A stretch of 60,000 nt of DNA from assembly GCF_964355755.1 (NCBI RefSeq), contig NC_092678.1:15412922-15472921 (forward strand), given 5' to 3'. The DNA is from Antedon mediterranea (Eukaryota > Echinodermata > Crinoidea > Comatulida > Antedonidae). The translations under genes and the position numbers were made by a program. Of the stretch, positions 1 to 12,000 are shown piece after piece. Within the stretch, counting starts at the first letter, position 1, and every line of letters begins with the position of its first letter. The notes under the pieces were generated by a model. It searched no databases. It was not told the DNA's origin and worked only from the letters and a program-made list of their open reading frames with translations.

Positions 1-86
1 GTTTACGTTTTGGGTTAGAATATGAGTCTTTGGCCAATTTATGGATGTATGAGTAGTAATCAGTATTGCATTGATACTTTACATTG

Positions 87-981
87 TTACGAATCCGTTG
101 ATATTTTCTCCCAGACGAGAAGACTATTAGATCTTTTAGCTTTTTGATATAACATGTTCTTTTTCTTAATGAGTTGAATATTATCAGGAGTAATCCAAGG
201 AGAATTTTTCTTACGAGATCTAGATTTTTTGACAGGAAAAATATCCTTTACTGCAGCAAACAGAAAGTCTCTAAAGTTTTTCCATGTGCTATTTATATCA
301 ATGGGATCGTAGCCAAGATTCCAAGGAATGTGGGATAGCGTAGTGTGAAAGTCAAGGACATAACATTTAGACCATTGATAAAAAGTACAATTCAGAGTGT
401 TGGAAGGTTTAGTACAGGAGAGAGAAAAGAGAATGGAGTCTTGGTCACAGTTGTTTAGGCTGGGACCAGATACAATATCTGAAATAGAAAGTGGGTTATT
501 AGTGAACAGAAGATCAAGTATATTTCCAGATTTAGAATGAGCAGAAAATCTACGAGTAGGAAAGTTAACAAGTTGATGAAAGTCAAGAATACTAGCTACA
601 GAGTCTAGAGAATGCGGCAAGGGAGATTCAGGTTGAAGTGGGAAGTTGAAATCGCCAAGTAGACAGATATTCCAAAATTGGAAGGAGAGATTGAAGATTA
701 AGGACAAAGAGTCTTCCAGAAGATGTAGAAAAGATACATCACTTGAAGGTGGTCTATACACATTAACATTTTACCAACAACTAATTAAAATTAGTAGCAA
801 TTAAAACACCACCCCCATTTCTAAAAAAATTGTATCCGGATAAAATCTCACAGTCAGTTATAATATAGACAAACCTGGATTCAGAAATACATAAAATGTC
901 AGATTTAATATCTTCAATTATAGCCTGAAGCTCAAAGCGTTTATTAACTATACTTCTGGCGTTTAGGTACATGTAGGACAA
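87..981 (-). pseudogene. LINE ORF2 endonuclease (EEP/AP-type), deleted copy
   Basis: The piece at 981-781 reads YLNARSIVNKRFELQAII then DILCISES, the usual N-terminus of CR1/L2 endonucleases. It breaks off after GGGVLIATNFN and a stop. The piece at 761-87 resumes at VYRPPSSDVSFLHLLE and holds the catalytic-loop signature LLGDFN. By comparison with the family, tens of residues are missing between the two. The C-terminal Ser-Asp-His motif of active enzymes appears here as CDQDS, so the catalytic His is lost. The piece ends in a basic linker (KKSRSRKKNSPWITPD) that normally leads into the reverse transcriptase. An intact enzyme would nick target DNA for target-primed reverse transcription. This one is inactive. 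Confidence 0.8.
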
Positions 982-1109
982 ATTCTTCGATTGATGTTGA
1001 TGACCGGATGAAACAGTGGAGACATCTAGCGCTTCACTTAAGGACTATACGTCAAGTTCTGGCAGAAAAGAAAATGTACAACGAGGGCAAATCCATTGAC
1101 TTATAACAT

Positions 1110-1487
1110 TCAGCTTGTTGATATGCAACTCGTAGTTTTTTTCGCTAATTTAGAGCAGGTAGAGCAATCAATGGATCTATGATTTTTTGCAAGAGGTCGA
1201 TCAAAAACAGCACATGGGTTATTAACTAGTCCTGGATTAGGATTAATGTCGCCATCTGATGCAAGTAGTATAGCATTAAATGTAGCTGTATGATTACGGT
1301 AATACGAGCATGGAGCTCCAAACTTAATGTGTTTATTGCTGGGAACTGATTTCCTTCTTCCCAGCGCAGTATGATCAACAGGAGAAAGTTTTGGAGATGT
1401 AATTATTAGCAAAAATAGTGTAAGCAGTAGGCCTTGATAAATGAAGAAGCTACGTTTCGTGGGAGAGCAGACAAAAATCATGCCCAT
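1110..1487 (-). pseudogene. LINE ORF1-like fragment with GDINPNPG motif
   Basis: The ORF of 125 codons carries SDGDINPNPGL, a motif commonly found near the start of invertebrate CR1/L2-like elements just ahead of a Cys-rich zinc-binding region. The Cys residues after it (CAVF, SIDCSTCSKL) fit a decayed zinc finger. It lies directly upstream of the endonuclease pieces on the same strand, as expected. I do not assign a more specific function. Confidence 0.55.
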
Positions 1488-1697
1488 TGTCTATCTTCTG
1501 GTATGGTTGAAGCTAAAACAATAGGTTTAGCTTTCTAGGCAGGATGCCCAATATGACTCAGTTAGTAGGGTACAACAAGCCTTCTGAAACCCTTAAAATT
1601 CACAAGTAATAACAAACAGAAACAGAAAAAGCAAGAAAATGGACAGCTTTAGATTGAGTGTACTTCGCTTGGTAAACTTGTACTGTCACAAATCAAA

Positions 1698-1974
1698 TCA
1701 AATCAACTCGTCATTCTTAACCGCTTTAAGTTTATCTTCACTCAACAGCCCTCTTGATTCCAAATCCAAAATCAAACTCCACCTGTCTGCATACTTCTTA
1801 AGAATAGGAAAGTTGTAACATATATCAAGAGTTTTTATGTCTGAGACTTTTCCCCAGATTGAAAATCTTAATTGTGCCAAATGTTTTTGACAATTAATGC
1901 GAATAATGTGGTGGTCTAGTAGTCGAATTTTTGTTCTGATAGAGATACTGTAGTTATGAAGTATATCATAGACT
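1698..1974 (-). pseudogene. Possible DED-like (death-fold) exon or remnant
   Basis: An ORF of about 90 codons follows a good splice acceptor (pyrimidine-rich tract then ACAG at 1978-1975) and ends at a TGA inside a TGATT microsatellite. Its C-terminal part, LILDLESRGLLSEDKLKAV, resembles the last helices of death effector domains, where a Leu-Glu-x-Arg-Gly-Leu-Leu-Ser-Glu-Asp pattern is common. The N-terminal YDILHNYSIS could be helix 1. The resemblance is from memory of the family pattern and the middle is poorly matched. It could be a terminal exon, a retained fragment or chance. It sits immediately 5' of the LINE on the same strand. Confidence 0.3.
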
Positions 1975-2261
1975 CTGTAAGATGATGGGACAAAGAAGAA
2001 GATGATCATTTTGTTTTTATTCGACACATTAATCATTTAGGCATCTATGTTTTTAAATGATTTATCTTGGAGGACGGCCATTTCTAGGGTTAATCTGTAA
2101 CAGTTATAATACAATGTATCCCGTAGGGTCAGTTCTAATGCCGTATGTTTTCACATAATTACCATATATAATATAATTATACTGTAATTATTATAATTTC
2201 GTATACTACTCAATGTGTAACAGTTAAGAAAAAGAATTAGCCGTTGTCTTCGATTTAATAG

Positions 2262-2745
2262 GGACTTTACGAAACACGACGGGAAGCCACAGGACGGTGC
2301 TCATGAATAATTTATGCATGAGCTTTAACAAAGTGAAACTTTGTCGTCTTTAACTTTTTGAGAACGATAAAGTTGCGATTTTCCGGTTTACAGAGAACGA
2401 CTAGAAGTAATGTATGTATAACCTTAAATATAGGCCTACAGTTCAAGTTACACTTAAAAGTGGAATTTTCAAAACTATAAAATACATGAACTGCTTTAAT
2501 TGTTTAATGAAATAAATTGTTATTGGACTGTGTTAAAAGCGGCGTTTGAATGCGAGGCCCTAGCTGGGAAGGCTAGGCCTATGCTGTATCACCAGAACCA
2601 AGAGAGAGATACTGCCGGTCGTCGTCTTCGCGACGCGAAGGATTCGTAACTAACAAAACGGCTATGTTGGCTGTAAACGATTTTATGCTCTAGCGAACAC
2701 AGTATATCCGTCGTCCTCCCCAAATCGTCGTGTTTCGTAAAGTCC
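2262..2745. mobile_element. MITE with 20-bp perfect TIR
   Basis: The segment starts GGACTTTACGAAACACGACG (2262-2281) and ends with its exact reverse complement (2726-2745). It is 484 bp with no ORF. Flanks are AT-rich (TTTAATA / ATATTAAA), so the target duplication cannot be fixed. Class II family unknown. Confidence 0.75.
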
Positions 2746-2754
2746 ATATTAAAT

Positions 2755-3110
2755 CTTGTAGGGGACCGGAATTGGAAATGTTAGGCATTGCTGTCAATTG
2801 TATTAATTCGTATATCCCAAAACCATGGTTAATAGTTGCAAAAATGTAAAAGGAGCTAGCCGTGTGACTGTTCGAGTTTTTAAATCATGAAGGGAGCGAA
2901 TCAAAAATTTTGGAGATACTGTCATGATAAAGTTGCTGTCAGTTGCATTTCCGTATATCACAAAGGGTAATAGTTAAAATGTAAAATGGACTTTGTCATG
3001 TGGCTTTTCGCATGATTAAATCTTGTAGGGCCCAACGAGCATTTTTGAGCTACTGTCTGGAACAACTTCCAAGATAAAGTTGCTGTCGTGAGTATGTTCG
3101 TATATCCCAA
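2755..3110. repeat. Tandem repeat, about 120-bp unit
   Basis: Three degenerate direct units recur here. Each has a GATACTGTC/GCTGTC block, a CGTATATCCCAAA-like block, a run like ATAGTTACAATGTAAAATGG and a GTGTGACTGTTCGAG block. A second cluster of the same unit lies at 4205-4460. Confidence 0.65.
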
Positions 3111-3249
3111 AGATGAAAAAATATGAATTTGAGTTAGTGTGTACCGACATTTACTGTTTACCGACTGACCAACCGACCGAAATTGCTGAAAATGTCAAAC
3201 AAGACCAAAATAATCAGCTTTCGCTATTCGAGCTTTGGCCTTTAAAATG

Positions 3250-4200
3250 CATTAATTATTAACACAATTGATTGTAAAGTTAAATTAAATAAGTTTAAAT
3301 ATAATAGTATGCGTTATTAATCTTAAACGTATTTCAAAATAAAATACTAATCATGTTCTAGCAACGATTTTACTTTTAGTTTACCGATGGGTCATTTGGT
3401 CTACTTTCAAATCGTTTGGCCATGTTAGACTTTAAAAATTGTATTTTTTAGTACATTAGCCGTAAATAAACTGGGCGGATAACTTAGTCATATCATAAAA
3501 AATACATCAAGCTTCGAATTATGAAGGATTTAGCGGTATTGGTTTTAGGCGCTATAAATCCAGGATATTATTATTAGTATTATTATTATAACCCGGATGG
3601 ATAAGATCACCCAGTGAAAGGATGCTATATTACGGTATCAATGTACTAATACCAATCTTATAAGAAATGTAAATATCTAGATTAGGCATATAGTTAGTTA
3701 AGTTTCTTACACGCTACTGCGTTTTAAGGTCAATCTGTATAGACAACAAAAAGATAGCACAAACAAAAATACCATAACACAACAAGCTAAAATGAAGGAA
3801 AATGATTTAACAAAACAATTCGTTTTCAAGCGAAATGAAATCTTTCGATCAATCATGAACAACCAAATGATTCCGGCCAAAGAACATACAGAACATAAGG
3901 TGAACATTATAGGCCTAGCAGACACCATATTTTGGTGTAGGCCTACACGTATCTCGATGATTCAATATGAAAGGTAACCATACATTGTAATAAATATCAA
4001 ATAATTATATTTATTATATTGAAGAAGTTCAGAGTTTCGGTGAAGAGGATCACTGTGTGCATGGCACGAGCCATTTTTTTGGATGGCAATCCTATGTTTT
4101 TTGTTGTCTTATGTTATAGGTTCGACCCATTTTTATTTCTTCGTCTGTTCAAATGTTTATTTACAATACATTGCACATAATGATAATAATGTAGACAATT
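3250..4200. other. No gene recognised
   Basis: The stretch is AT-rich and holds only short overlapping ORFs on opposite strands (for example 3707-3928 and 3792-3977) without recognisable protein features. I see no repeat boundaries in it. Confidence 0.5.
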
Positions 4201-4204
4201 GTAC

Positions 4205-4460
4205 TTCAATAGCATTTTTGGGCAGCTGTCTGGAGCAACTTACAAGATAAGGTTGCTGTCATGACTATGTTCGTATATCCAAAAGTCTAGGGTATATAGT
4301 TACAATGCAAAATGAAATAGCCGTGTGACTCTTCGAGTTACTAAATCGTATAAGGGGCGAATCGGAAATTGTTGGGATACTGTCGGGGGCCACTTACATT
4401 ATAACGTTGATGTCAATGGTATTTCCGTATATCTCAAAGGGTTATAGTTACAATAATAGT
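4205..4460. repeat. Second cluster of the ~120-bp tandem repeat
   Basis: It carries the same blocks as 2755-3110: GCTGTCATGACTATGTTCG, GTATATCC, and AGCCGTGTGACTCTTCGAG. It leads directly into the ACCGACC array. Confidence 0.6.
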
Positions 4461-5060
4461 ATCCAGTGTCAAAATAACGAGAACAAAAAATGAATATGAT
4501 TACCGACCGACCGACCGACCAACAGAAATTGCTTGAAATGTTAAAAAAATTGTAAAAACATTTATATTTGCCTCCAATTATTAATATCCAGTGTCAAAAT
4601 AACGAAAAAAATATGAATGAATATGAGTTAGTTTTTACCGACCGACCAACCGACCAACCGATCCAAATTGTTGAAAATGTTTAAAAAAGGTTTAACAATT
4701 TTTAAAAACAATTATATTGCCTCCGAATATTAATATCCACTGTCAGAATAAAAAAAAAATATGAATATGAGTTAGTGTTTACCGACCGACCGACCAACCG
4801 AGGTTGCTGAAAATGTTGAAAAAATGTTGAAAAATGTTTAAAAACATTTATATTTGCCTTCAAAAAGTATTAATATCCGGCAGCAAAATAACGAAAAAAT
4901 ATGATTATGAGTTAGTGTTTACCGACCAACCAACCGACCGAAGTTGCTGAAAAGTTCAAAAAAAATTTTGAAAACATTTATAATAATATTTGCCTCCAAG
5001 TATTATATCTATTGTCAAAATAACGAAACAATATAAATATGAGTTAGTGTTTCTGATTGA
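4455..5060. repeat. Tandem array with ACCGACC blocks, unit ~125-145 bp
   Basis: Five direct units begin near 4457, 4582, 4729, 4868 and 5003. Each carries TAATATCCAGTGTCAAAATA, a TATGAATATGAGTTAGTGTT block, a run of ACCGACC/AACCGACC, GTTGCTGAAAATGTT, and an A-rich stretch ending ATTTGCCTCCAA. A single related piece lies at 3110-3200, and another ACCGACC block is at 58650-58690. Confidence 0.75.
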
Positions 5061-6559
5061 TTAACGTGTTGCTTGTGGTGCGCGCGTCATGAGAGCAGGG
5101 AGACGTATCTCTCTCCTGATGAGAGTGTACGAAAAGGCCAACAACACACTGTGTTCGGGAAAAACCCGTCATATGGGTCGTCGATTTGTTCCTAATAATT
5201 ATTGCGTTTTTCCATAATTTAGGCCTAATGCCAAATCATAATTTTGTGTATAGTTTTGTTTTTCCTATTTATCTTCATTTGTGTATACATCCGTAATAGT
5301 AGGCCGAATTTCCGTAGTAACAGAGAATTATACCGGTAGCTGACTGCTGACTTATTTAGCATTTAATTAAAAATAATACGTTTTTCTGAATATTTATAGA
5401 AGCAGCTTCATATTTTTTTTGTCTAACTTTTTTTTAAATAATTAATTGATAATAATAATTAATTTACATTAATTAATAGTATTTTATTTATTACCGTATT
5501 AGAAGTAGCGCATTGACGAAAACAAATTTGTTTATTTAGTGTGTTTTCTAAAACAAAGGGGTACCTTTAACATTTAGGGGAGTTGGGGTGGGGGGTTCGG
5601 ACCCGGATCTTGGAAGGCTTAGTCATAAAGTAGTTACAGAGTTGCATGGCATTTTATCATTGTTGAATGTTTTGATGTTTGTTAAAATTGGTAAAAGAAG
5701 TAATGCTGGCGCCATCGAATCTAACGACCTTCACAACCAAAATATTTCTTTGGAAACAAAAATAATCCTCGGCTTCATCACTGCATGAATACCTAATAAC
5801 CACAAGAACGTATCTTTGTTACGTTTTACTATCAATACATTTTCATATCACGCAATCCATTTTTCAACAATATAGTAGTATAGTAATAATATGTTGATTG
5901 AATAGTGAGAGATTAGTTACAGTATTGACTGAATAAAACATTGGTAATTTACTGAAAATCCCAAATGAACTTGTGTTATAATACAAACAAACAACAATAC
6001 ACGAGAAATAGATGGATAGAAACTTCTGACGACTAAAACAACGACTATCAGCTAAAGCTATTCGTGCTTTTATTTCATCTCTTGTTAATATCATGACACA
6101 TTACCGGACTTCACCCTCCTCTGACAATGAACGGCAGTACAGATCTTCCCTATCTAGGCTCGTGTATGTAGCCTACTAAATCATTCACAAATTACCCACG
6201 CATAGCAGTGTTACTAGCGCCATCACAGAATACCTCATGGATCAAGCATTCACACATGAACTTTGCGTCAAAAAAAAATTCATCGAAAAACGAAATATAG
6301 CCTATATTCATTTCTTTTAAATTTAGACATATTGCCAAGACTAATAATCGAGTTGTCCATAATTACTGCGTTTTGTATGAAATTTATAATTACGTTATAT
6401 AAAAGCAAGTGCAGAACCATCTTTTGAACGTTCTGTCTTTGCGCGCGCAAAATAAACTAGTTGCAAAATGTTCACTCAACACTAATTCATTATTTAAATA
6501 AACTAACAGTCTGCGCTACATGGAAGACAATGATAAATAATTATTTTCTCTTTCAATAG
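5061..6559. other. No gene recognised; DNA upstream of the sulfotransferase exon
   Basis: The coding exon that follows must have an upstream partner, but I could not find a convincing membrane-anchor or first exon here. The short ORFs at 5588-5788 and 5864-6094 show no family features. The segment ending TTTCAATAG at 6559 is the acceptor of the next exon. Confidence 0.5.
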
Positions 6560-7673
6560 GCCTACGATTAAAGTTCCAAAATGCAGCCCAAGGCAAACTA
6601 TAGTTTTCCTAAAGACTCACAAGACAGGTGGCACAACTCTTGCAAGACTCATTGAGTTGTACGGATACAAACATTCACTAACGTTCGTGAGGAAAATAGG
6701 ACAAAGGGGATCAATTCATTTCGGTAATCGAAATTTTGAGTACAAATCTCATAAGATGTTTCTACCACCTCCCAATGTAACTAAGGGAGATTACTCAAAC
6801 TATAAATACAATATATTTGCATTGCATGTTCGTTATAATCGATCAGTGTTAAATACATTCATGAAAAAAGATCCTGTTCACATTACAATAATAAGAGAAC
6901 CATCGGCACAGTTAGAATCGTCGTTTATGTTTTTCCGTTTGGTAAAATACGTTAACAGCAAAGCAGAAGGTATTCCGCCTTTTGAAGCGTTTGTTTCTAA
7001 CCCGACAAAATATCGTAAAGCTGCGTCTTCTATCATGGGTTATAACGACCAAATGTTTGATCTTGGGTTACCTAGGAAGAGTTTTCTTAATGAAACAATA
7101 ATAAATAAGACAATAGCTAGACTTGATCAAGATATGGACCTAGTCCTCATAAACGAGTTCTACGACGAATCTTTAGTGTTACTAAGTAAACTACTTTGCT
7201 GGAGTCTAGAAGATGTATTATATCTTCCAAGAAATATGAGACCAACATCTAAAAAAAGCGCTATGTCTGAGGCGATTCGTGAGAAAGCTCGAAAACGGAA
7301 CCATGCCGATACACTGCTATATAAATATTTTCTAAAACGATTGCATGAACGCATAGTTGACTACGGACCATCGTTTGAAGCAGATCTTGGACGATTCCGT
7401 AATATGACGTCAGAGTTGTGGCGTAAATGCGTCGACGGGCAGGTTTCCGGCGGGAAACGTATGAAGTATACAATACGCAATTCTAGCAAGGAATGCCAAT
7501 ATCATACCGAAGGGCCAGAACAGATGAACAAACGAATTAGAAAGATGATGCTGAACGGGACAATCCCCCTGAACGGGACAATCCCCCTGAACGTGACAAT
7601 CCACCTTAACCGGACTATCGTTAACAAACAAAAAATGAGGAGAAGAAGAAGAAGAAAAACCCTAAAAATATAA
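6560..7673 (+). CDS. Galactose-3-O-sulfotransferase (Gal3ST family), terminal exon
   Basis: The enzyme transfers sulfate from PAPS to the 3-OH of galactose on glycolipids or glycans in the Golgi. The exon opens after TTTCAATAG and reads PTIKVPKCSPRQTIVFLKTH on entry. The 5'-phosphosulfate-binding loop is THKTGGTTL (about 6615-6641) and the 3'-phosphate-binding strand is VHITIIREPSAQLESSF (about 6876-6926). Further family features are DMDLVLINEFYDESLVLLSK, LLCWSLEDVLYL and the C-terminal ERIVDYG helix. The 371 codons cover the whole catalytic domain. The N-terminal cytosolic tail and membrane anchor are missing and must lie in upstream exons. No in-frame ATG precedes the PAPS loop in the exon, so it is not a first exon. 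The C-terminus is odd: repeated Asn-Gly-Thr segments and a run of six Arg. The subfamily (Gal3ST1-4) cannot be settled. It converges on DNAJC2, and the intact frame suggests a live gene. Confidence 0.9.
7549..7622 (+). repeat. 18-bp coding minisatellite in Gal3ST tail
   Basis: About four units of CTGAACGGGACAATCCCC occur in frame. They encode repeated Leu-Asn-(Gly/Val/Arg)-Thr-Ile, giving up to four adjacent N-glycosylation sequons close to the C-terminus. The first two units are identical and the later ones have diverged. Confidence 0.8.
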
Positions 7674-8110
7674 ATATTTAGGTGTTTGGTTACGAGACAA
7701 TTTTAAATGGAATGTTAATACAAATTTGATTAGTATGTCAATCAATGAATTCTACCACAAATAGAAATGTGTTGTAATACAATATTGTATAAAAATGTAT
7801 GTGGCGGGGCATTTTTCAAAGAAAGATTTTTTTTATAATTTTTTTGGCTGAATATGCCATTTTGATGTTCCATAATAGTTATTCACTTTGACCAAAAAAA
7901 ATAATGTAAGTATCTTTTGTTGTACATGTCATTTTTTTTTAAATTTTAAGGCCATCAGTAGTAATTTTAATGTACAATATACAAATGATTAATGATGAAC
8001 AACATCTATGATATTAAAAACACGTTTCCTAAGTGTTTACAAACTTCTTTTTATGTCCAATTAAATACTATATATACGCCTATTGCAATCATTTTCTTTG
8101 TCTTTAATAA
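7674..8110. other. Sulfotransferase 3' flank; no further gene
   Basis: AT-rich sequence follows the stop codon. I see no ORF of note and no clear canonical AATAAA close to the stop. Confidence 0.5.
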
Positions 8111-8116
8111 TACCAA

Positions 8117-8356
8117 ATACCAGCATGTATTGCGTGCGGATTGATATTTCCGTTTTCCTTCTGCGATTAACCCACTTTTGATTGATCGTAAAGGCAAAAA
8201 CAAATGGAAGAATCATACATTTTCAGTAAAAATAGCAGGTTTTCCCCAATTTGTATGAACAGATTATGCAAATAAATGTACATTTACTGTAATACAACGA
8301 ATGACCAGGTTTAATATTTTTCAAGTAATATTTACAAAATGTCAACAAATGGATAA
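8117..8356. mobile_element. Partial copy of the TTAA-type MITE at 45239
   Basis: From TGTATTGCGTGCGGATTGAT onward, the sequence matches the interior and right half of the 45239-45681 element: the ACCCACTTTT block, AACAAATGGAAGA, CAGGTTTTCCCCAATTTGTA, GAATGACCAGGTTTAAT and ACAAAATGTCAACAAAT. The terminal inverted repeat is lost where the GGGAGG-type MITE begins at 8359. No left end is visible. Confidence 0.55.
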
Positions 8357-8358
8357 TA

Positions 8359-8730
8359 GGGAGGTTTCGGTATTTACGAATACAATAACGAAAACGGATA
8401 CGTCACACATTTGTGAAACTTTAGAGATGATCCCCATATCATATTCGTAAAGTGTATTCGTGTTGACGAATATCACCAGTCATGTCAACTACAAGACGAG
8501 TATAGTTTTTGATCTATTTTGCACAATTTACATTTGAATCAGGAATGATTCATGATTAATCACAGCCAAGCAACACGTACATGTTCTTCGTTAAAATTTA
8601 TCGCAGTATTTTGGACAGCGGCCTCAATATTTCATTACCATGCGAAACAGATTTTTACTGGCTTACGAAAACGAATACATGTGCATGTGCGTATCCGTTT
8701 TTTTTATCAAATTCGTAGCGTTGCGAAACC
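8359..8730. mobile_element. GGGAGG-type MITE, copy 1 (deleted)
   Basis: The segment begins GGGAGGTTTCGG and contains ACGAATACAATAACGAAAAC, the internal GTATTCGTGTTGACGAATAT and AATCAGGAATGATTCATGAT shared with the copies at 16818 and 30750. It lacks about 120 bp of the interior and ends GCGTTGCGAAACC without the final CTCCC. It has the same orientation as the 30750 copy. Confidence 0.75.
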
Positions 8731-8965
8731 AATTCAATGGTAAGATAGAAGAAAACTATTATAATATCAAAATATTTAAGCTTTTTCCTCCAACTCATTG
8801 AGAGGTTTCAAAACGTGGGTAAAAGAATTACACTCTACTGACAGTGGTTTAAAAATGTAAATGAAACAGTTTTCCTACAGAGTAAACTAATGAATCAGTA
8901 TAGGACTACATTCTTATTGATAAATATCTTTGATTTACGGCCCAATTTTTTTAGTTTTCTTCACT

Positions 8966-9022
8966 TCACTTCTTTGCTTGAGCTTGCGCTGCTTTCTTAG
9001 CTTTTATCAATTCCACAATTTC
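8966..9022 (-). CDS. DNAJC2: DNAJC2 exon 17 (stop)
   Basis: Acceptor ATTAG; reads [18 protein letters not shown] and stops at TGA (8968-8966). This is the normal basic C-terminus. Confidence 0.93.
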   Translation of the reverse strand, partial: EIVELIKAKKAAQAQAKK

Positions 9023-12000
9023 CTAATATAAATAGAAAAAAAAGATAAAAAAATATTAAAATTATTTTGTTTTTTTTATTATTTTCTATTCTCTCGGAAA
9101 GTTTGTTTCCGACGAAAAAACGTCATAAATAAACAAAGCATTGTCTCACTATTTCTAGATATAAGTACAGTATGTGGATTCATATTGTAAGGTGATGTTA
9201 GATCTGTATGAAGCACTTTTTACTAATATATTTTTTAAACTTCAACATACTACTATACAAGATTTATTCTAAAATCACCTTGTAACACTCACACTACTTC
9301 TATGTTAGCCTTGACGGTCAAAAATGTGTTTCATACAAATTGTATAGAATAAATTAGGTTGATAGACTTTTAAAGATGGAAGAGAATGTCGGCCCAAACT
9401 ATTGTTTAAAAATACTTTTAGATATAATATCAGAAAACCTTAATGATTTACACTCAAAATATTGATTTGTGTGAATATATTAGATGAATGTATTATTACT
9501 GATGTTATGATTTTGAAAATGACAAAAACACAGAATGGGCAGCTCATATAAAAGCACCAATAAGAGATCTATCAATTATCAATTGGAATAATAATAAATA
9601 ATTAATAATAATTCAAGCTTACATGGAAATAAAAAATAAACTGTTTTTTGAAAATGACCATGTTTGTTGTGAATTGACCGATCTCAAGAGCTACCTCATA
9701 AATATACTTTTTGTGTTGTGTAAAACTTAGATTTTCACTGTATAATTATTTGTAATGTTGATTTAGAGAAATGGGGATTTGTAGAGCTTAGATTGGGGGC
9801 GGGGGTTGTGGAAGTTGGTGGGCTGTACATAGTAGGGCACAGCTTGGTTGTCATTTTTATTATTAATTTTATAAATGTTATTGTTAACTTTGTTGCATTG
9901 TAATGCGGTTGCTGGTAAACATTGTAGTTTAAGAGAACGCATCTTCATGTTGAAGTGTGCCGTTGTTATAAAAGTGTATGTTCAATACATTTTTATTATT
10001 ATAGTAGACATTAAAACAATTTTAAAGGTATCAGCTTTGTCTGTTATTGGTTAAATTACCAGTTATTTGTCAGGCTAACAATTTTTACGGTAAACACACA
10101 TATGGAAGGAATGACAAGAGCTTAGATTTTAGATATTATATTTTATATAAGACGTAACGCAACGTAAGTGATTTGACCAATCAAATACGATGGATTATTC
10201 AAACAGTAGCTTGTCATTGGTCACCTCGATTGCGTGGTGCGTACGTCCTTGCGTTGCGTCTCTAGTGGGAACCAACCTTGAAGGGGAGGGGGAGCTTATG
10301 TTGACACCGAACTGAATGCAACTCAACTGTGTCAACATAAGTGCTCCAGGAAATTGAATGAAACAAATATATGTCGACATAGGTGGAGTTGTGTTGATTT
10401 GTGTTCTATGGAATTAAACTAAATTTTAAATCATCCTCATTTTGATTTTTAAAAACGAGCATTCTCGGTTCCGTTCTAGTGTTGAAATGAGCACTCGCAC
10501 ATTGGTTCCAATCAGGTTCATTCAGTAGCTCAAAAAATGCTTTTGTGTGACTATTATAGTTCCACTCAGTTGCTGTGTCAAAGTAAGCCACGCTTAAGAG
10601 CAATTACTGTTATTTCAATAAGTCTGATTGTCTGTGTGAAATCTGTACCTACCTTGTATCTCTTCATACATTCTTTCTTCGTTCTACTTGGCACAGCTTC
10701 AGCTATTTTATCCCATCTGTCCGCTCCATAATCTTTAGGGTAAGATTTTAATGCTTGTTCTAAACTTTTCTGCTCTTCACTAGTCCAAGCTTTTGGAAGA
10801 TCAGCTTCGAAATAAACCAAAAATAATATAGGTCACATGATATTTGTTGCTGCTGAATGCTAATAGGGACTTTTAGATTTTGTACCAAGTTCTTTAACTT
10901 GAACTATTATGTACAAAGGACCAACGGCTTTGGGTGATGCAATGAAAGCAAAACATCTTGCTTGATGCAACCAGTATGGTACAGATACCTATCACATGCT
11001 AGTCCAATATTACCATTATACCATCACTCTCTGGTATATACAGCAACCACCACAATTCCCAGACGTTCCCATGCAGAATGAAACCAGGTCCAATACTTAG
11101 CTTCGGCAATCTGACGAGAACCGGTGTCGCGGTGTTTCAATGAATTATGACTGTATAAAAAAATTTATGACGTCCCACCATCTTAGTTGACCTAAGAGAT
11201 CTTTTAAACACTGAAGATCTTTTCAATGTTTATTTAAGTTGCATATGTATTATGGTATTGGTCATGAACTGATTTATATATTAACATTAAGCTCTGTCTG
11301 CACTATCAAACTTTATGTGACAAAAACAATGTGATGACATATATTGACATGATGATGTCATATCCATATACCATATTTGGGCATATCATATTTGATTGTG
11401 TAGACAGAGCTAATAGTTAAAATTTAAAGTTATAATACTCACCATCAGAACGTTCAGAGGGATTTGAAATGTCTGCCTTTTTAGTCTTCTGCACTGACTG
11501 CTCAAACTTCTCAAACGCATTCTTGTTAGCCATTTGTTTCATATCTAACAAATTTGGGGAAAAAATTAAACTCTAATGTAACATTATATACTGTGAAAAT
11601 CAACATATACAATTCATTTCAGTCCTTGACTGTCGTTTTGTAATATATTTTATATACCGAATAAATAAATAAATAATTCGGAACAAAAACTGGCCTCTTA
11701 TCTTATTTTTGTACAATTTTGTGGAAAATTCGCATTATGCAAACCTGGTTACAACTTGATACATTTTGCAGATGTGAAAAGAGTATAAGTTACCAACCAA
11801 TTTTAAAAATCAATAAATCAATTAATTGATCATTAAATCAAACAAATAATTAATAAATCAATCAATAATCTAATTAATCCATACACCATATTAATCTAGG
11901 AACAGTTAATAATTCAATAAAATTGTAATATGATCAATTAATCAATGCACTCAATAGTAAATTATCAATACAAAACAGCCAATCAAAATCAGCCAGCTAT

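Larger units (their letters stand above)
1..1500 (-). mobile_element. CR1/L2-like LINE, 5' half, decayed
   Basis: A minus-strand non-LTR retrotransposon runs off the left edge of the window. It contains an ORF1-like piece (1110-1487) followed by two endonuclease pieces (781-981, 87-761). The reverse transcriptase would lie beyond base 1. The frames are broken and part of the endonuclease is missing, so this copy is dead. The 5' limit near 1500 is approximate. Confidence 0.8.

Noticed and set aside
7410-7631. Antisense ORF of 73 codons
   Set aside because: It is a shadow of the sulfotransferase frame over its 18-bp repeat.
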